From Planctomycetota bacterium (GTDB lineage: Bacteria; Planctomycetota; SBBH01; JACQRN01): a stretch of DNA of 14,892 nt. The notes below the pieces were generated by a model, which was given only the letters and a program-made list of their open reading frames with translations, ran no database searches and was not told the DNA's origin. This document shows, one piece after another, positions 14,110-14,892 of this stretch (positions are counted from its first letter, which is position 1; the number at the start of each line of letters is the position of its first letter). Location: contig JACQRN010000267.1 in assembly GCA_016206515.1 (NCBI GenBank), forward strand, positions 1 through 14,892. Reading direction: 5' to 3'. Position numbers and translations under genes: made by a program.

Positions 14110-14892
14110 TTGCCTTCGCGGAAAGGGTCATGGCCGATCCTATGCCTCCTGCCGGTCCTCGCCGGCGTGGCGGGGACGGCCTGGGCGCTGGGCGTGGACT
14201 TGCAGGGCCCGCCCACCGGCTACTGGGTGCAATCGTCCGACGCCTACTGGAGTCTCCGCGCCCTGGTCCATCCGGTCCTGCGTATCTCCATCGCGATCGT
14301 CCTCGGATGGAGCGCCGTCGTCGCGTTCCGGGGACCGCGCGAGACCGAGCGGGGCCTGCGCATCCTCCTCGGAGGGCATGCGACGTGGAGCGCAAGGATG
14401 TGGGCCGCGTCCGCGGCGCTGCTCCTCGCCATGCTCCTCCTGCTGCGGTTCTGGACCCTCCATCACTACGTCCGGCTCCCACTCCAGATCCGCGGGAGCG
14501 ACTCCTGGACCTTCTATTCCTGCGCGAACGCCCTCCATGCCGGAGAGGATCCGTACGACCACTCGGAGACGGTCGGCGACTACGCCTACCCGCCGTGGCT
14601 CCTGACGCTGATCGCCCCGACGGTCCCGGACGACCCCGACACCATGCGCCTGCGCAGGGCCGCGGGCGCGGAGGGGGCGGGCATGTTCACCCGCGACTAT
14701 CAGGAGTGGAAGACGCGCTGGGCGCTCGTGCGATGGCTCCTCCTGCCGCCGATCGGACTCGCCCTCCTGACGCTTGTCGCGCCCCAGCGGCGGGCGATGG
14801 CGTGCGCAATCCTCGTCCCGCTCCTCCTGGGCCATCAGGAGATCGCCAAGGACCTGCGCCAGGGCCAGATCACCCTGTGCATCCTCGCGGCG
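14110..14892 (+). CDS. GT87/DUF2029-type membrane glycosyltransferase, N-terminal part
   Basis: Open frame running off the right edge with at least 261 residues; it has no early ATG. TTG 14110 follows GAGGG (14097-14101) by 8 nt and gives a basic start before TM1 (about residues 7-27). TTG 14095, overlapping the kinase stop as TTGA, is an alternative. Further hydrophobic segments lie at about 53-66, 95-113, 197-213 and 219-230. The acidic loop after the third segment (RGSDSWTFY), then AGEDPYD, DYAYPPWLLTLIAP and RQGQITLCILAA, match the pattern of GT87 (DUF2029) polyprenyl-phosphate-dependent mannosyltransferase-like proteins: aspartate in the first loop, YPP motif, and GQ motif in a membrane segment. 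Such enzymes build cell-envelope glycans or glycolipids; donor and acceptor are unknown. Confidence 0.72.
   Translation, partial: MPSRKGSWPILCLLPVLAGVAGTAWALGVDLQGPPTGYWVQSSDAYWSLRALVHPVLRISIAIVLGWSAVVAFRGPRETERGLRILLGGHATWSARMWAASAALLLAMLLLLRFWTLHHYVRLPLQIRGSDSWTFYSCANALHAGEDPYDHSETVGDYAYPPWLLTLIAPTVPDDPDTMRLRRAAGAEGAGMFTRDYQEWKTRWALVRWLLLPPIGLALLTLVAPQRRAMACAILVPLLLGHQEIAKDLRQGQITLCILAA

Noticed and set aside
1..14892. CRISPR arrays, insertion sequences, rRNA or attachment sites
   Set aside because: No regularly spaced long repeats, transposase-like frames, terminal inverted repeats or rRNA-like conserved stretches were seen.

Overview
This is a GC-rich (clearly above 65% G+C by eye), densely packed bacterial window in which every gene I can support lies on the + strand. 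Two outer-membrane beta-barrel proteins, a Pst system and a periplasmic metal-binding lipoprotein-free solute receptor point to a Gram-negative (diderm) organism. The codon bias, a soluble Ser/Thr kinase with an HRDVSPGN catalytic loop, and promoters placed directly on start codons fit an uncultured high-GC lineage such as Acidobacteriota, Myxococcota/Deltaproteobacteria or Eisenbacteria. I cannot fix the phylum from the sequence alone.

Region 1 (1-8422) is a complete phosphate regulon module. It holds the 3' end of a PiT-type phosphate permease, phoB, phoR, an outer-membrane porin, and pstS-pstC-pstA-pstB-phoU. Two arrays of three TTCACA-like half sites at exact 11-bp spacing sit before the porin and before pstS. 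They look like PHO boxes bound by the PhoB encoded next door. The logic is self-contained: PhoR and PhoB sense phosphate, the porin brings phosphate or a related anion across the outer membrane, PstSCAB imports it, and PhoU connects Pst to PhoR. A 9-bp GC hairpin followed by a T-rich run begins 5 nt after the pstS stop. It overlaps the first codons of pstC, which appears to use a TTG start, and it could set the pstS:pstCAB ratio.

Region 2 (8423-12115) is a metal (probably zinc) uptake cluster: a small His/Cys-rich exported protein, a zinc-cluster-type porin, a ZnuA/TroA-family receptor and a ZnuB-type ABC permease. No ATPase gene (znuC) is present.

Region 3 (12112-14892) has an HD-domain protein with the active-site residues of (p)ppGpp hydrolases, whose start overlaps the permease stop. 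It is followed by a 250-bp gene-free stretch with a strongly paired, three-stem element and a good sigma-70 type promoter. Then come a soluble Ser/Thr protein kinase that should be translated from a leaderless mRNA and, overlapping or abutting it, the start of a GT87/DUF2029-type membrane glycosyltransferase cut off by the window end.

The most notable points are the paired PHO boxes, the pstS/pstC attenuator-like hairpin, the leaderless promoters, the folded intergenic element at 12786-12864, and the ATPase-less zinc transporter with its separate His/Cys-rich partner.
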